Shown in pieces: positions 26,047 through 37,592 of a stretch of 64,000 nucleotides of DNA (its first letter is position 1; every line of letters begins with the position of its first letter). The stretch lies in the NCBI GenBank assembly GCA_004764695.1, contig SMSO01000007.1, forward strand, positions 1,991,270-2,055,269, given 5' to 3'. The notes beneath the pieces were generated by a model. It saw only the letters and a list, made by a program, of their open reading frames with translations, did not search any database and was not told where the DNA came from. Made by a program: the position numbers and the translations under genes. Source of the stretch: Schizochytrium sp. TIO01 (lineage: Eukaryota; Sar; Bigyra; Thraustochytrida; Thraustochytriidae).

Positions 26047-27222
26047 CTCTTTTCTCGTGCTCATTTCTTTTCATAGATGATGACTCATGAGTCGGAAACT
26101 CGAAGATAAATAAGAGTCCGTGCCACTCTCACTAACTAGTCAGTCAGAGCAACTGAGTTAAAACCTTTTTTTAAAACTTGGATTTGATTTAAAGCTCAAG
26201 TCAAAAGAATCACTCAATACGGAGTACGTACCCCTCTACTAGCTAGGTTATTAGGGATCAAAAAATACTCAGGTCGCCAATAGCAGTAGCTATGCACCAC
26301 TAGGTACCCTTCCTCGTATCAGCGTGGGACAACTGGGAACTGTCGCTCGAGGGGACAGCGAGCAGTTCTGCTATAGTATAGAATAGCACTCTAGCTCTAG
26401 AGGGAGTATTAGTGTGGTAGACGATAAGGCGTTCCGTGGCTTGACTTGAGGTGCGAACTTCCTCGGAGGTACTCAGGTGCCTATTCTTTGCTACAGGACA
26501 GGGGAACGCTGTGCGAGCAGGCTTTAGCCGTGCAGAATGGAGGTATCAGCCAGCACTGCGAACGTTTTGCTGCAGGAACAATGAAGATTTTTCGACATTG
26601 TTCTGAGATTTTTCCTTTGACGTTGGCTTTTCCAACATTCTCTCCAATGTCCATGAAAATATAAAACAATACTTTTACTCATGGCATTCACAGAGATTTA
26701 TATTTCCTATATAGACTTTTCTTTCATTCCTTATGATGACAGTGCATCCGCATTTCGGTTCGAAATTTAGAAAGAAAAAAACATTTTAAAACACATATGT
26801 ATATATTAAAATTAAAAAAAATCAATAGATAGACGTTAGTAAGAAAAGAACACCGTTCCAACCCCCGCGTTCTCTTTCTAGCTAGAGTAGAGCAAGCAGA
26901 ACAGTGTTTATTTCCCAAGCTGACTCCAGCTAGACTTCGTGTGCTGTCTTCAGCTGCCGCCTCACCCGAGCAGCCTCTCTGACTGACTGACTGACTGACT
27001 GACATCGCCGCTGACTGCCTGGCTGCCAGTCCCTGGCCCAGCCAGAGAGAGAGCCTGCCTTCCTCATCCCAGTTCGCTCGCTCTGTCTCGGGCGCACACC
27101 TGCACGAGCAGGACCTCTCGCTGTCCCCTCGATCGACGAGGGTTTCCAATTGAACACCCGCGGCCTAGGCGGTCCTATTCACTTGCTAGGCGATGATAAA
27201 TAAATACCCTGCGCAGCAATCT

Positions 27223-27279
27223 CTCTTTAAAAAGTCAATCACTCTTTAAAAAGTCAATCACTCTTTAAAAAGTCAATAA
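27223..27279. repeat. 19-bp minisatellite, three units
   Basis: Three head-to-tail copies of CTCTTTAAAAAGTCAATCA (27223, 27242, 27261); the last one diverges at its end into AGTCAATA repeats. The core CTTTTTAAAG-like stretch is nearly palindromic. Confidence 0.9.
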
Positions 27280-28169
27280 GTCAATAAGTTCGTCAATCAA
27301 TCTATCAAAATCAGAGAACCACTCGCATTGAAAAGGCGGGAGCAGACAGGCAGAGAGCCTTGAGTGGCGGGACGGGAGGAGACGCGGAGAGAAGAGAAGA
27401 GAAGAGAAGAGCCGAGGAGGAGGAGGAGGAGGAGTGGAAAGGACCTTGGGCAGTCAGTCAGCAGCGGCAGAAGGCAGAACAGGCGGCAGGCTTGTTTGCC
27501 GAATTGCCGCTGACCGCATGGCCGCCCTCTTCATATCTCGCTAACCACCGCTCTTACTTACAGCACAGCAAACAAGAAAACAAAGCTTTCTTTTTCTTTC
27601 TCTCTCCTTTAGCGCTTCTTCTTCGCTTCACGAACCTTTTTCCCCTTCCTCTTCTGTTGTTGTTATTATTAACTTACTTTTTAATTCGATGAAACATGCT
27701 ATATAATAATTATTACTTTAAATTAATAACGTTTTTATTTTGTTCTATTTAAAAAATAAAAAAAGATCAACGTGACTTTGACAGCTTCTATTTCGATGTC
27801 TATTAGCACATACACATTTGTTTCATTCATTGCTAATCATTTTAAAATTTAAAGAAAAACTAATCATAAACAAACGTTCTTTAACTAACGATATGAAGTT
27901 CGTTTCAAGGACACATACGTATGTATGCATTTGTATTTATGTATTTATGTACATTACATACCCTTTCACTAACAGCAACCAGTAGCGTGCGGAGTGGAAC
28001 GTTCTGTTTCGAAGACGGTAGGGAGGGAGACCTGAAGGAAGAACATGGAGCGGATAGATAAAGGGACCATCTCGCGCTCGAATGCCACATATGAGAGGTA
28101 CTGAGTAGGTAAGTCCCTCGCTATAGCTAGCTAGTGCCGGCACGTATTTATTTCTTAGTATTTATCTCC

Positions 28170-28200
28170 TGTCTGTCTGTCTGTCTGTCTGTCTGTCTGC
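28170..28200. repeat. (TGTC)n microsatellite
   Basis: About seven to eight TGTC units. Confidence 0.9.
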
Positions 28201-28490
28201 CTGATCGCTCGTTCTCTACTCCTCTGGACGCCGCTTGGCTCCTGAGACTCGGCTGGCATGCGTGGCCTTTGTGCCTGCTGTCAGCGGGTTTTCGTCTTCT
28301 TCTTCTGCCTTTGCGCGTCTTTCTTGGCGGCGCAGGTTGTCACTGACTCGCTCGCTGGCCATCTTGGCCTTTGGCTGAAAGAATGGCTGACACTGCCGCG
28401 TTCTTTCTCTCTCTCTCCTCTCTGTCGCTGTCTATATACCTGTCTGTCTATTGCCAGCTAGGAGGGCGGGGTTCTTTCTTCGAGCTGGCT

Positions 28491-28533
28491 GTTCTGTTCT
28501 GTTCTGTTCTGTTCTGTTCTGTTCTGTTCTGTT
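28491..28533. repeat. (GTTCT)n pentanucleotide repeat
   Basis: Eight perfect GTTCT units plus a partial one. Confidence 0.9.
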
Positions 28534-29711
28534 GGCTTGGTTGTGTTTTCTTTCTGCTGAGGCGTTAGAATAGTTTTCATCTCATTTGACCCATGAGAGT
28601 ATAGCGGCGACTTCTAAGAGAAGCTGGAGTGCGGGAAATACGGGCGGGCACCTACGAGGAGGTACGTCAATGTTGAAAATTGCTGCGGCCGAGGGGCTTC
28701 GGGGGAGACAGCAGCTGCACCGCCGTTTAGGGAGGCACGCATTGTTCGCAGGACGGCCGTGAGGGCTGCGAGAGAACTAAAGAAGACGTCGGTGCTTTCT
28801 TTTTTTCTTTTTCTTCTTCTTTTTAATTTTAAATATATATATACTTTTTTAAAGTGAACTTCTCTCGAGTTTAAGGATCTGATTTTAATTGAAAAGTGTT
28901 TCTCAGTTTTGATCACTCTTTTTCTCGCTTGTTTTAATGGGAGGAGCTACAGAACATCTGTCAAAGCTCGAATTCTTCTGCGGGCAGGCAGGCCGCCATC
29001 TCCTCACGCTCCGTTCAATCGTCGATTCAATTCGATTGAGCGTCAATTCAACTGATTTAATTGATTGAGTGTCGATTCAATTCCAATCTCTGTCCATGCA
29101 AACCTATCGACAGTTGTCTTCGGGGTCAATCCTAGAACCATCAACGGGAACTGCGAACGATTTGAAGCTGCGTAGTACCTGGCTAGCCACTAGCTAAGCC
29201 AACTGACTCGCCCGCTCGCTCACTATCGCTTAATAAGCAGCTCTTCCTTCCACCGATGCACCACTAATGGACTTCCTAACTAACGCTCCGTACGCAGAGC
29301 GGCTCGCAGACTGACCGGCCTCCCAGCCGCCTCTGAGAAGAAGAAAGAAAAAGCTTAAAGAAACCATGAAAGAAAGCTTCAAAGTCGAAAGAATGAAGAA
29401 GCTATGCGAGAGACCCTGAAGCCCTGCAAGAATGAATTAATTTATTTATTCATTCATTTATGTATTCATTCATTAATTTACAAATGCAACATTCATTTAC
29501 TTCTGGCTCACGCAGAAAGAACAGAGCGTAGCAGAAAAACGCGAACAAGGCAGGCAGAACCAGCGGGGATCCGCGGGAGAACCAAGGGACAGGCGGCGTT
29601 CTTCCCGGTGCCCGCCTTTCTTGGTACTACTGGTCCTAATCTAGGTTTCCCTCCTTCAAGTAATCTATCTGCTTTCGCCTCTTATTAACGAATTAGTGTA
29701 CCTATTTACCT

Positions 29712-29750
29712 TTGATTGATTGATTTGATTGATTGATTGATTGATTGATT
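29712..29750. repeat. (GATT)n microsatellite
   Basis: About nine GATT units with one TTGATT interruption. Confidence 0.85.
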
Positions 29751-30248
29751 TATTCAAAATATAAAAATAAAAGAATTGAAAAGAATCAAATGAAACGAAA
29801 TGTAGATTGTTGCCGTGTAATGAATGATTGTGATGTGTAAGAACCGCTGCGCCGTTGGCGTTCTCAGTGCGGCGCGACAAGAGTCCTTTTGGGCTGGCGC
29901 TGCGATGCCCTGCGGCCTGGCACCTGGAGCTCGGCAAGACGCTGCTCGCCGACTGACTCTGACTGGCTGACTGGCTGATCAATAATCGGTCGATCTGTCG
30001 ATCAGTCCATCAGTCGATCGATCGATGCCTGACGGTCTGAGTAGCGCCTAGGCAGGCAGCCGTCTGCGTGGCGGGAGAGGCGAAGGCGAAGGCGCTGGGC
30101 TTGCTTCTGTATGCGCCGTTCGCTTGGTGCTTGGCTGGCGAAGCGTTCTCCTCTCGTCAGAGTTTCTTCCCTTCGAGATTCTGGGAGTGCGCTGGAAACC
30201 CTCGAACTGCGAAACTCTGAGCCCATCGGAGACGCCTCTGTAAGTTAA

Positions 30249-30308
30249 ATGCATTGCATTGCATTGCAGTGCATTGCATTGCATTCATTGCATTGCGATG
30301 CATTGCAA
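30249..30308. repeat. TGCAT/TGCAATGCAT palindromic array
   Basis: Overlapping ATGCATTGC and TGCATTGCAT units over 60 bp. ATGCAT and TGCA are self-complementary, so the array is open to hairpin formation on either strand. Confidence 0.85.
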
Positions 30309-30585
30309 ATTGTTGATGCTGATGCCCAGAGGCGTCGACGTGGTCGGAGGCGTGGCTCGGTTTTCTAGTGGCGCCGCGGAAACTCAAGATTGTTGGCGAA
30401 TTCGACGTGGCGAAATTGACCTTTGGGCTGATGGTCTTGCAAGCTTCAAAGTGGAATTTGATCTGATCTGATCTGCTCTCTTGGATTCTGTTCTCTTCTC
30501 TTCCTTCCTTTCTGTTCTGTTGGCTTGAGCAGAAGCCACGAAGAGAACAGTTTGCCGTCTCCACCTATCGAAACAGAACATTTGA

Positions 30586-30656
30586 GCGAAAAGAAAGAAA
30601 AAGAGAAAAAGAGAAAAAGAGAAAGAAAGAAAGAAAGAAAGAAAGAAAAAGAGAGA
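30586..30656. repeat. GAAA/GAGAAAAA purine array
   Basis: Purine-only array with mixed GAAA and GAGAAAAA units, followed at once by a pyrimidine-rich TTTTC stretch on the same strand (30661-30710). Together they form a long purine:pyrimidine inverted-like segment. Confidence 0.8.
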
Positions 30657-31510
30657 CTAGGCTTTTCTTTCCTTTTCTTTTCCTATTCTTTTCTTTTCTT
30701 TTCCATTTCTATTCCTTTGTGCGGAAGAACAGGCTTGCGCACGGACTGGCAAACGCAGAAGAATCGCCTCCTACAGCATGAAACGAAAGCGGAGAAGGCA
30801 GGAAACGACGGGCAGAAGCAAGCGCCGCTCAGTTCATCGTAGGGCGCCCCTTGCATCTCTGCCTGGGCCCATCTCTTAACCTCCAGGCTGTCTGCGTTGC
30901 AAGCAAGCAAGCAAGCAAGCAAAAGCTCTCAGTCTGGCACTCAGACTCTCTGACGCCTTAGTTGAGAGGGAAAAGAAAGAAAGGGAAAGAAGAGAAGAAG
31001 AAAAGAAGAAAATCTTTCTTCTCCTTTTCTTCGAGGGTTCTCTCAAGAGAACGAAAAGAACGAGACCGAAGCGGTACATCACATTCTTAGCACGTTTTGA
31101 GAATTGAGCGAGAAACACCGTTCGAACCTCTTTCATACCTCGCGAATACCAGCTCAATTTCAATTTTGTAAAGGAAGGGAGGCCAGCTTAAACGAGCGAG
31201 AATAGCATCAAAGAGACACTCATTCGAGGCCATGGAATAATTGAAAATGAATGCATTTCGTATGGATCACCTTCCCTTTCGCAAAGTACCGAGTCCTGGC
31301 GCAAGTAACAAAACAAAGAATTTGCTGTTCTCCTTCGCGATTCTTTTTTTCCTCCTCTTCTTCTTCTTCTTCTTCTTTCTACAGAACAGCATTAATAATG
31401 AGGTTCTGTTTAAACCTACCTACCTACTGCTACTTACGACCTAGCAGGTTCATTTTTTTAAAATTATCTATAGAGGTGGAAAGAGAACAGTAGGCGACAT
31501 GGAAGCGAGG

Positions 31511-31650
31511 CTGGCTGACTGGCTGGTTGACAGACTGACTGAATGACTGACTGGCTGAATGACTGACTGACTGAATGAATGAATGAATGAATGAGTGATT
31601 GAATGAATGAATGAGTGATTGATTCATGGATTCATTGATTCATTGATTGC
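31511..31650. repeat. Compound GACT/GGCT/GAAT/GATT array
   Basis: A 140-bp compound array that moves from GGCT and GACT units to GAAT, GAGT and GATT units, all one-base variants of each other. Confidence 0.8.
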
Positions 31651-32285
31651 TTTCATTGCCTCATCAATGCTTGAGATGCTCGCATTTCGCAGAAGGAGAA
31701 CAGGAATGAGAAACGACGACGAAAAAAAATTAAGATTATATTCTTCGAAGAATCTCTTTCTCTTGTTCGCAATTTTAACTCTTGCTTTCTCTTTCTTTTT
31801 TCTTTCTTTAGATTTAAAGAAAACTTAATGACTAAGTCATGAAAGAAATACCAACCTCTTTCTTTTTCTTTCTTTCGTTCTTTCTTTCTTCTCTCTCTCT
31901 CTCTCTCTCTACCCAACGCAACGGAGGCCTTCATTGTGATTCTGGTTTTGAAAATAAAAGCTTTTTAAAATAATACTTTTGAACGAATGTACGCATATCT
32001 ACCTACCTCTATAGTATAGCAGGAAAGAGAACAGAGAGAGAAAAGAAAACTACGCCAAAGAGAAAGAAAGCAAGCTCGAGGAGGCTCGAAGAAGGCGTCT
32101 CCAAACCCCAAACGCGCTCGCAGCCGCGAAGCAGCAGAGCAGGAGCCTCTGACGAACGACGACAGCGCGCCGGACTATATTCATTTCTGAGAGAGGAGCG
32201 GAGTCAACAAGACTGACTCACCGTCGCGACACATCATCACCAAATACTGCATTACAGTACGTGCATTTGCAACAGGCACGTAGAA

Positions 32286-32336
32286 ACATACATACATACA
32301 TACATACATACATACATACATACATACATACATACA
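32286..32336. repeat. (CATA)n microsatellite
   Basis: About 12-13 perfect CATA units. Confidence 0.9.
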
Positions 32337-33236
32337 TTCAACAGCATCGCCTTGCACAACGAACTGCTCAGGGAGGGCATCGAAAGCGCAGACGGGATCA
32401 GACCAGCGGCGAAGAGGAGGAGGACGCAGCCAGCAGCAGCAGCAGCGAGCCTTCGAGACCACCCGTGGACCAGCCAACCTCGCTTTCGAGCCACCAAGCA
32501 AGCAAGCAAGCAAGTACAGAACCGCTTGAGTTTGCCAGCTGATTCGAATTTTTGAAACTTGGGCCCAGTCAGCCGGCTTGCCGCCAGAAGAACCAGCACG
32601 CTCGCTGGCAGAGAACGCAAGGAGCAAAACCCACTTCCTACGCGGACCTGCCCCCAGCTTCTGCTGCTGCACGAGCACGCCCCCAAAAGCCCGCAAGCCG
32701 TGGACGCAGCATCAAAGCTGCGCAGGAGCGAGCAGAACTCTAATCCCTCAGTCCAATCCCGTGTCCCGTTCTTTCTGTTCGTTCCGTTTTCTTTCGTTCC
32801 GTTTCGTTTCGTTCTTTCCTTCTGTTCCGTTCTTTGCGCACGTGGCCCCAAGCAAGCAAGGTCGGTCACCTAAAGCACCGCTGTTTGGTAGCAAGCCAAG
32901 AAGAAGGAGGAAATAAGCAACAGAGACAGAGAGAGAGCCAATCCACATTCTCTTGGCCATTCCGCAGCACTTTTGGCTCAGGTAGGCAGTAAGGAGTAAG
33001 GAGTTCTTTCTTTCTCAGCGATTCCTCGCTTGCTCGTGATTGACTGATCGACCGCAGGTTCTCGCCTGTCGACGGAGCAAGGAATACGAAGGCCTGACTG
33101 TCTGTCTGTCCTCGCGGCAGCTACTTACTTAATTAATTGATTGATTGATTGATTGATTGAGAAGGAGGAGGGAGAGACCGCCAGCAGCAGTCTCGCAGCG
33201 GCCTGACAGAACCGCCGCATTGCAAAGGAAGTGGCG

Positions 33237-33286
33237 CATTCATTCATTCATTCATTCATTCATTCATTCATTCAATCAATCAATCA
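33237..33286. repeat. (CATT)n-(CAAT)n microsatellite
   Basis: About nine CATT units then three CAAT units. GATT arrays flank it at 33135-33160 and 33724-33796. Confidence 0.9.
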
Positions 33287-33723
33287 TTCTGATTCATTGA
33301 TTCGTTCTGTGATTCACTCTGATTCATTGTTTTTGTGGTTCTCTGCATAAATCGAAGGCGACAAGAAGCAAGAGCAAGGTAAGTGAGAGAAACAGCTAAA
33401 CAACAGAAGGCGGGAGAGGAGGGTTCTCCACGGAGATGGAGAGATGAGAGATCGATAGATACGTGGATAGAGAGAGGCAGGGAGCGTAGCGGCGCCTAGC
33501 GGAGCGTAGCCGTGGCAGTCTGCTTGCTTGCTTTTGCTTGCTTGCTTACTTACTTACTTACTTAGTTGCTTCCAACGCGTGCTTCCTGCCGCCTGGCTCC
33601 TCATCTTCCCGCCGCGACTCGTCTCCGCGGCTCGTGGCTCGACTCCACACGGCTCGGCTCGCGTGGAGGAGGACCTTGCTTGGATGCAGAGTGGTGCGTG
33701 GAGCAGAGAGAGAGGGGAGTCAG

Positions 33724-33752
33724 TGATTGATTGCTGATCGATTGATTGATTG

Positions 33753-33789
<37 letters not shown>

Positions 33790-33903
33790 GATTGTGCAGC
33801 AGAGGAAGGAGCACTTGCTTGGCTGGGAACTGATTAGCTGACTGACCGACTGACTGACCGACCGACCGCCTGACTGGCTTACTTACTTACTTACTTACTT
33901 GCT
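33724..33903. repeat. GATT, GACC/GACT and TTAC arrays in close succession
   Basis: Three arrays of different motif lie within 180 bp: GATT (33724-33796), GACT/GACC (33836-33880) and TTAC (33880-33903). This is close to the right edge of the repeat-dense compartment; a short GATT run at about 34057-34077 is the last one before the gene block. Confidence 0.85.
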
Positions 33904-34329
33904 TATCAACAGACACAGAGACAGAGACGGAGATTGTGGACCCAACCATCACAGACAGGTGCTCGAAGGTCTCTACTACGTTCATTCATTCGTTCGTTCA
34001 TCGCTGAGTGGGCTGTTCTCGTAACGACGGAGAAGAAGCGGATTCGGCTGAGCAATTGATTGATTGATTGATTGAGCAATCTGAGTGAGATTGTTGGCTG
34101 TGATTGGATTAGGAAAGAAGAGGTGGACCTCGTGCGTGCGGCTCGCTTAGAAGAAAGAGAGAGCTGTGGTTGACTGACGAGGTGAGCGAGCGGCGATTGG
34201 CCAGCGAGCAGTTCAGGCACACAGCGGTCGTGAGCACGCGATCGCGTGAAGAGGAGCGATTCCTGGAATTGTGAGTGAGACTCATTGAATTACACCCGTT
34301 TCTTCCTCTCGCATTAGGCTTGTTCCTTT

Positions 34330-35028
34330 TTGCTCTGTTTCTTTCCTTTTTCTTCGTCATTAGTTTCTTTCTCTCGCTCTCTTTCTGTCAGTCTCCTGAA
34401 AGAAAGTTGCGAAAGAGAGAACCAGGTACCAATTGGAGATAAAGAAGAAAGAAAGGAGGAAGCGCGCGCGGCCTTGGAATCAATCTCACTGGAGAGACGC
34501 GCTGTGTTGATTGATATCATCAGTCGGAATTCTCAACAGCACCAACAACAGAAATAGTAGCAAGCGCTCCGAGAAGAAGAGAAGAGAGACCACAGAGCCC
34601 GGTTCGAAGACTTGGCGTCCGCAAACTTTCACAGAGGAGGGATATTATCACGTGCTGCAATAGCAACAAAGGCAGACGGGTAGTTGATCTGCCAGGAATT
34701 GTGAAAGTCGGCCCGACCGCAAGTAAAACAAAAAAAAAAAGGAAGCCAAGTCTGCACAACAACAGAGACTATTATTTGGTGAATTTGTTTGATTGATCGC
34801 ATATTTTTTAATTAGCATCAATCCAAGTGCAGAAGAGCTCCTGCAGAAAGCGAGCTTCCCAATTTTAATTACACTTTTTGGGGGGTAAAAGCAGCAGCAG
34901 CAATAACAACAACAACAACAACAACACACGTCTCCAGTCGGCAGATTGGACAAGTAAACACGGTACGGAGAAGGACCGTGCAGGTTCAAGACCAAGCTCG
35001 AGCGATCAAGGGCCGCTCAGACTCTCTT
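34330..35028 (+). other. 5' flank of the Q/N-rich gene
   Basis: This stretch lacks tetranucleotide arrays, has a small AAC trinucleotide run at about 34895-34926, and probably contains the promoter and 5' untranslated region of the gene at 35029. An open frame at 34330-34557 is not in phase with it and has no recognised domain; an upstream exon cannot be excluded. Confidence 0.4.
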
Positions 35029-36384
35029 ATGACATTCGTGGACGTGGACAGGCCGCCTCTCGTTCCGCGGCTCGAAAAGTTTGAGGCTGCGCAGCGTGTC
35101 ATGAGCATGCAAGAGCAGCAGCAGCTCAAGAAGCTCTCTTCCGCACAGCAGCAACAGGAAGAACAACTCCAAAGCAAAACAGTTGCCGCAACAACACACT
35201 CGCTCGAAAACAGCACATCCGCATCGGCACAAGATTCGGAGAATATGACGGCAAGCAACACAGTCGCCATGGGACAGTCACAGCAGCAGACACCAGCGGT
35301 GGTGAAAGCACCAACTCTGTCAAGAACAAAACGCCCTGTCATGAGACCTAGCCAGGTGGACAAGAAGCACCAACAAATGCGCCTCCAACACCGCATGTTG
35401 CAACAACAACACCGTGACAGTCTTGATCGTGCCAGCCTCTTCTTCATGCGAGACTCGGCAAGGTTATCTGCAGTGGCAAACAATCACTACAACAACAACA
35501 TCAACAACGTCGTGAAGAACAACTTGTACTCTTCAAGGCACCCAGCTGTAGAGGAGGACAGCTGTGTTCTCGATGCATGCCCATCATTACCTTCAACACC
35601 ACAAGCGACTTCCCCGCGCTCTCCTCACGAGTACCAGGAACAACAGTGCCAAGAGCAGAACAACAGTGCCAAATACAACTCCTCTGCCTCCAACTATGAC
35701 GATCTTGCCTCCGCACAAAAACTCATCCAGGGTCTTCGATTGGATAACAAGATGCCCGCTTCAAGTGCAGCCACGATCATGGCCAACGGCATGCCCACTG
35801 CCGCCACAAACAATAGCGACACGTTTACTCCTGCCGGACACAAACGCCCTCGCTCTCTGAATAGTAGTTTTGCACCTGGTTCCATTGCTGCAGCCAACGC
35901 AGATGTGTTTGTTGACAACAACAACAGCAACAGCAACAGCAACAACATGAATAACAATAATGGTCGCGGTCTTACGTCAAGTCCAGACTTTGCACCACTT
36001 TCTGTTTCTTCTACAACGCTCGACCCGGACGCGAAAACCACTGTAGCTTACGATGGTGTTCGTGCTAAAGCCACAACCCCTGCTGCCAATGCATCTGGAA
36101 TCGCTGGCACTACCCGTAAGCGTGCCCGCCTTGTTAGAAGAGATGCTCGCAGTGCACCCTGTTCATGGAACGCCGCAGAGCAGCAAGCTACTGTGCGCTT
36201 CTTGCAATGTCTACAAACAAAGTTTCGCCACATGCCCAAGACCGACATTGATTCCCCAACATCGGTCAGCAGTGGAGAGGACTCCTCCAGCTCTTCTACT
36301 CGCTCACACGCGTCTGACGCATCCGATGACTACCATCAAGTCGCACGGCTGCAACACTCCTACGCACAGCATATTGAGAACTAA
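35029..36384 (+). CDS. Q/N/S-rich low-complexity protein, function unknown
   Basis: The frame encodes 451 residues from the first in-frame ATG; the frame is open upstream, so a longer product or an upstream exon is possible. Glutamine-rich tracts occupy about residues 28-50 and 114-128, asparagine-rich tracts about 151-165 and 297-311, and short Ala, Ser and Thr runs lie elsewhere. A basic KRAR-x3-RR cluster at about 364-371 resembles a nuclear localisation signal. It precedes the only well-structured-looking part (about 378-402, SWNAAEQQATVRFLQCLQTK and following), and an acidic serine-rich stretch (about 409-434) follows. I recognise no domain. The composition suits a transcriptional or RNA-binding regulator with disordered, prion-like regions, but that is inference. 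It is the first gene to the right of the repeat-dense compartment and has ordinary codon use for the block. Confidence 0.7.
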   Translation: MTFVDVDRPPLVPRLEKFEAAQRVMSMQEQQQLKKLSSAQQQQEEQLQSKTVAATTHSLENSTSASAQDSENMTASNTVAMGQSQQQTPAVVKAPTLSRTKRPVMRPSQVDKKHQQMRLQHRMLQQQHRDSLDRASLFFMRDSARLSAVANNHYNNNINNVVKNNLYSSRHPAVEEDSCVLDACPSLPSTPQATSPRSPHEYQEQQCQEQNNSAKYNSSASNYDDLASAQKLIQGLRLDNKMPASSAATIMANGMPTAATNNSDTFTPAGHKRPRSLNSSFAPGSIAAANADVFVDNNNSNSNSNNMNNNNGRGLTSSPDFAPLSVSSTTLDPDAKTTVAYDGVRAKATTPAANASGIAGTTRKRARLVRRDARSAPCSWNAAEQQATVRFLQCLQTKFRHMPKTDIDSPTSVSSGEDSSSSSTRSHASDASDDYHQVARLQHSYAQHIEN

Positions 36385-37592
36385 TTTGGCATACATGGTC
36401 CCCACTAGTTTACCACTGTATGTTTGCTGAGTTGAGAGGTGTGGTAGATTCGTTGTATAATTAGAATGCCTCAGAATTTGTTATGATATCCCCAGCCCCA
36501 TGTGCGTGCCCCCTTGCACACCCACACGATCATAGTAGCAGAAAGTAAGGAGCCAAATGTTTAATAACATACACTTTCGCGATAACAGTAAGCATCCGCT
36601 GCTGCCTGCCTACTATTGCTTAAAGTAGAATAAGTCTTCCTCTGCTGCGCATCTTTTCATCTACCTCCCAATGATCGTCTGAGCAAGAGGCACGAGACAT
36701 CATTTCAATATTTTGTTCTCGGTCAAGACATGCATGTGCTGCTGCTGCTTACTCTGAGATATGGCGCAGTACAAGTCGCATGATACGTCTTAAATTGCCA
36801 AGTTAGATATAATACAAATCTGTGCTACCACACACACACACACACCCTGACACCCTGGATTATCCAGGTCCACCGCTCGCTGGGAGGGAGAACGGATTCG
36901 TACATGTGCATATTTACAAGCCATAGCTATATCACCATTACCCTCTGTATCTTATCTTTTCCCGTATCGTACACAAATGATATTTTTGAACCTACCATTA
37001 TATTCCAAATCATCTTGCTTGTTTCAGCTCTTGCACGAAGTGGGAGGATTCGTACCAAGGTCAAGATTTCCAAGATTACAGCTAATATTATAAATTGCTT
37101 CCCTTGATTAATCGTGTTGACTAGTGTGGAGTTCATTCCCCCCTTCTTCATGATGACTCTCTGACGCGGCAGTACGTAAAATCAGAGTGTCCATGAATTG
37201 TGAAACCTAAAGAAATTGCAATTCTCAAAACGACAGTTTCGTAGTAGAAGCTTTTGTTGGCTTTAATTTAACTTTGCTTAGGGGTGTGTATATATATATA
37301 TATTTATTTATATATTGTGTTCGCTCCGTCGCTCATGTCTCTAAGGCCCGCCAAGTCTGCCCCTGGATTATTTTGTAAATGATAGCATTAAGATGTGAGT
37401 AGAATAGTATCATGTCGTCCATTAATCATTTGTTTCCCATGGTACTCTGCAACTACACAGAAGTATTAGCATTTTTTTTGTGAATACATACCAATCAAAT
37501 CGAAACAAGACTCTTGGACTATATACTCGGACCGTTTCAGGAAATCTTTGATTAAGACTGGTACAGAGAATATCCCAAATCAATGTTTTCCT
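36385..37592. other. Intergenic region, 3' ends of two convergent genes
   Basis: This lies between the stops of the Q/N-rich gene (+) and the coiled-coil gene (-). It is AT-rich with a CA run (about 36831-36845) and a TA-rich run (about 37290-37315). No gene is seen; it should hold both 3' untranslated regions. Confidence 0.6.

Larger units (their letters stand above)
22422..26670. other. Intergenic region, no gene found
   Basis: Microsatellites dominate to about 23460. From there to 26670 the sequence is mostly single-copy with no recognisable gene. A 70-codon ATG-initiated frame at 24301-24513 (+) directly follows the AAAAG array, and a 99-codon ATG-initiated frame lies at 25598-25897 (-). 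Both have plausible composition but no family I recognise, so I do not call them genes. Confidence 0.5.
26671..34329. other. Microsatellite-dense, gene-poor region
   Basis: This is the most repeat-dense part of the window, with arrays every few hundred bases. Between them are AT-rich runs (for example 27690-27870 and 28800-28870) and GC-rich islands (about 32060-32200 and 32370-32740). No gene is supported. Open frames here are low-complexity translations (poly-Lys/Arg/Glu, Ser, Leu, Phe). Confidence 0.6.
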
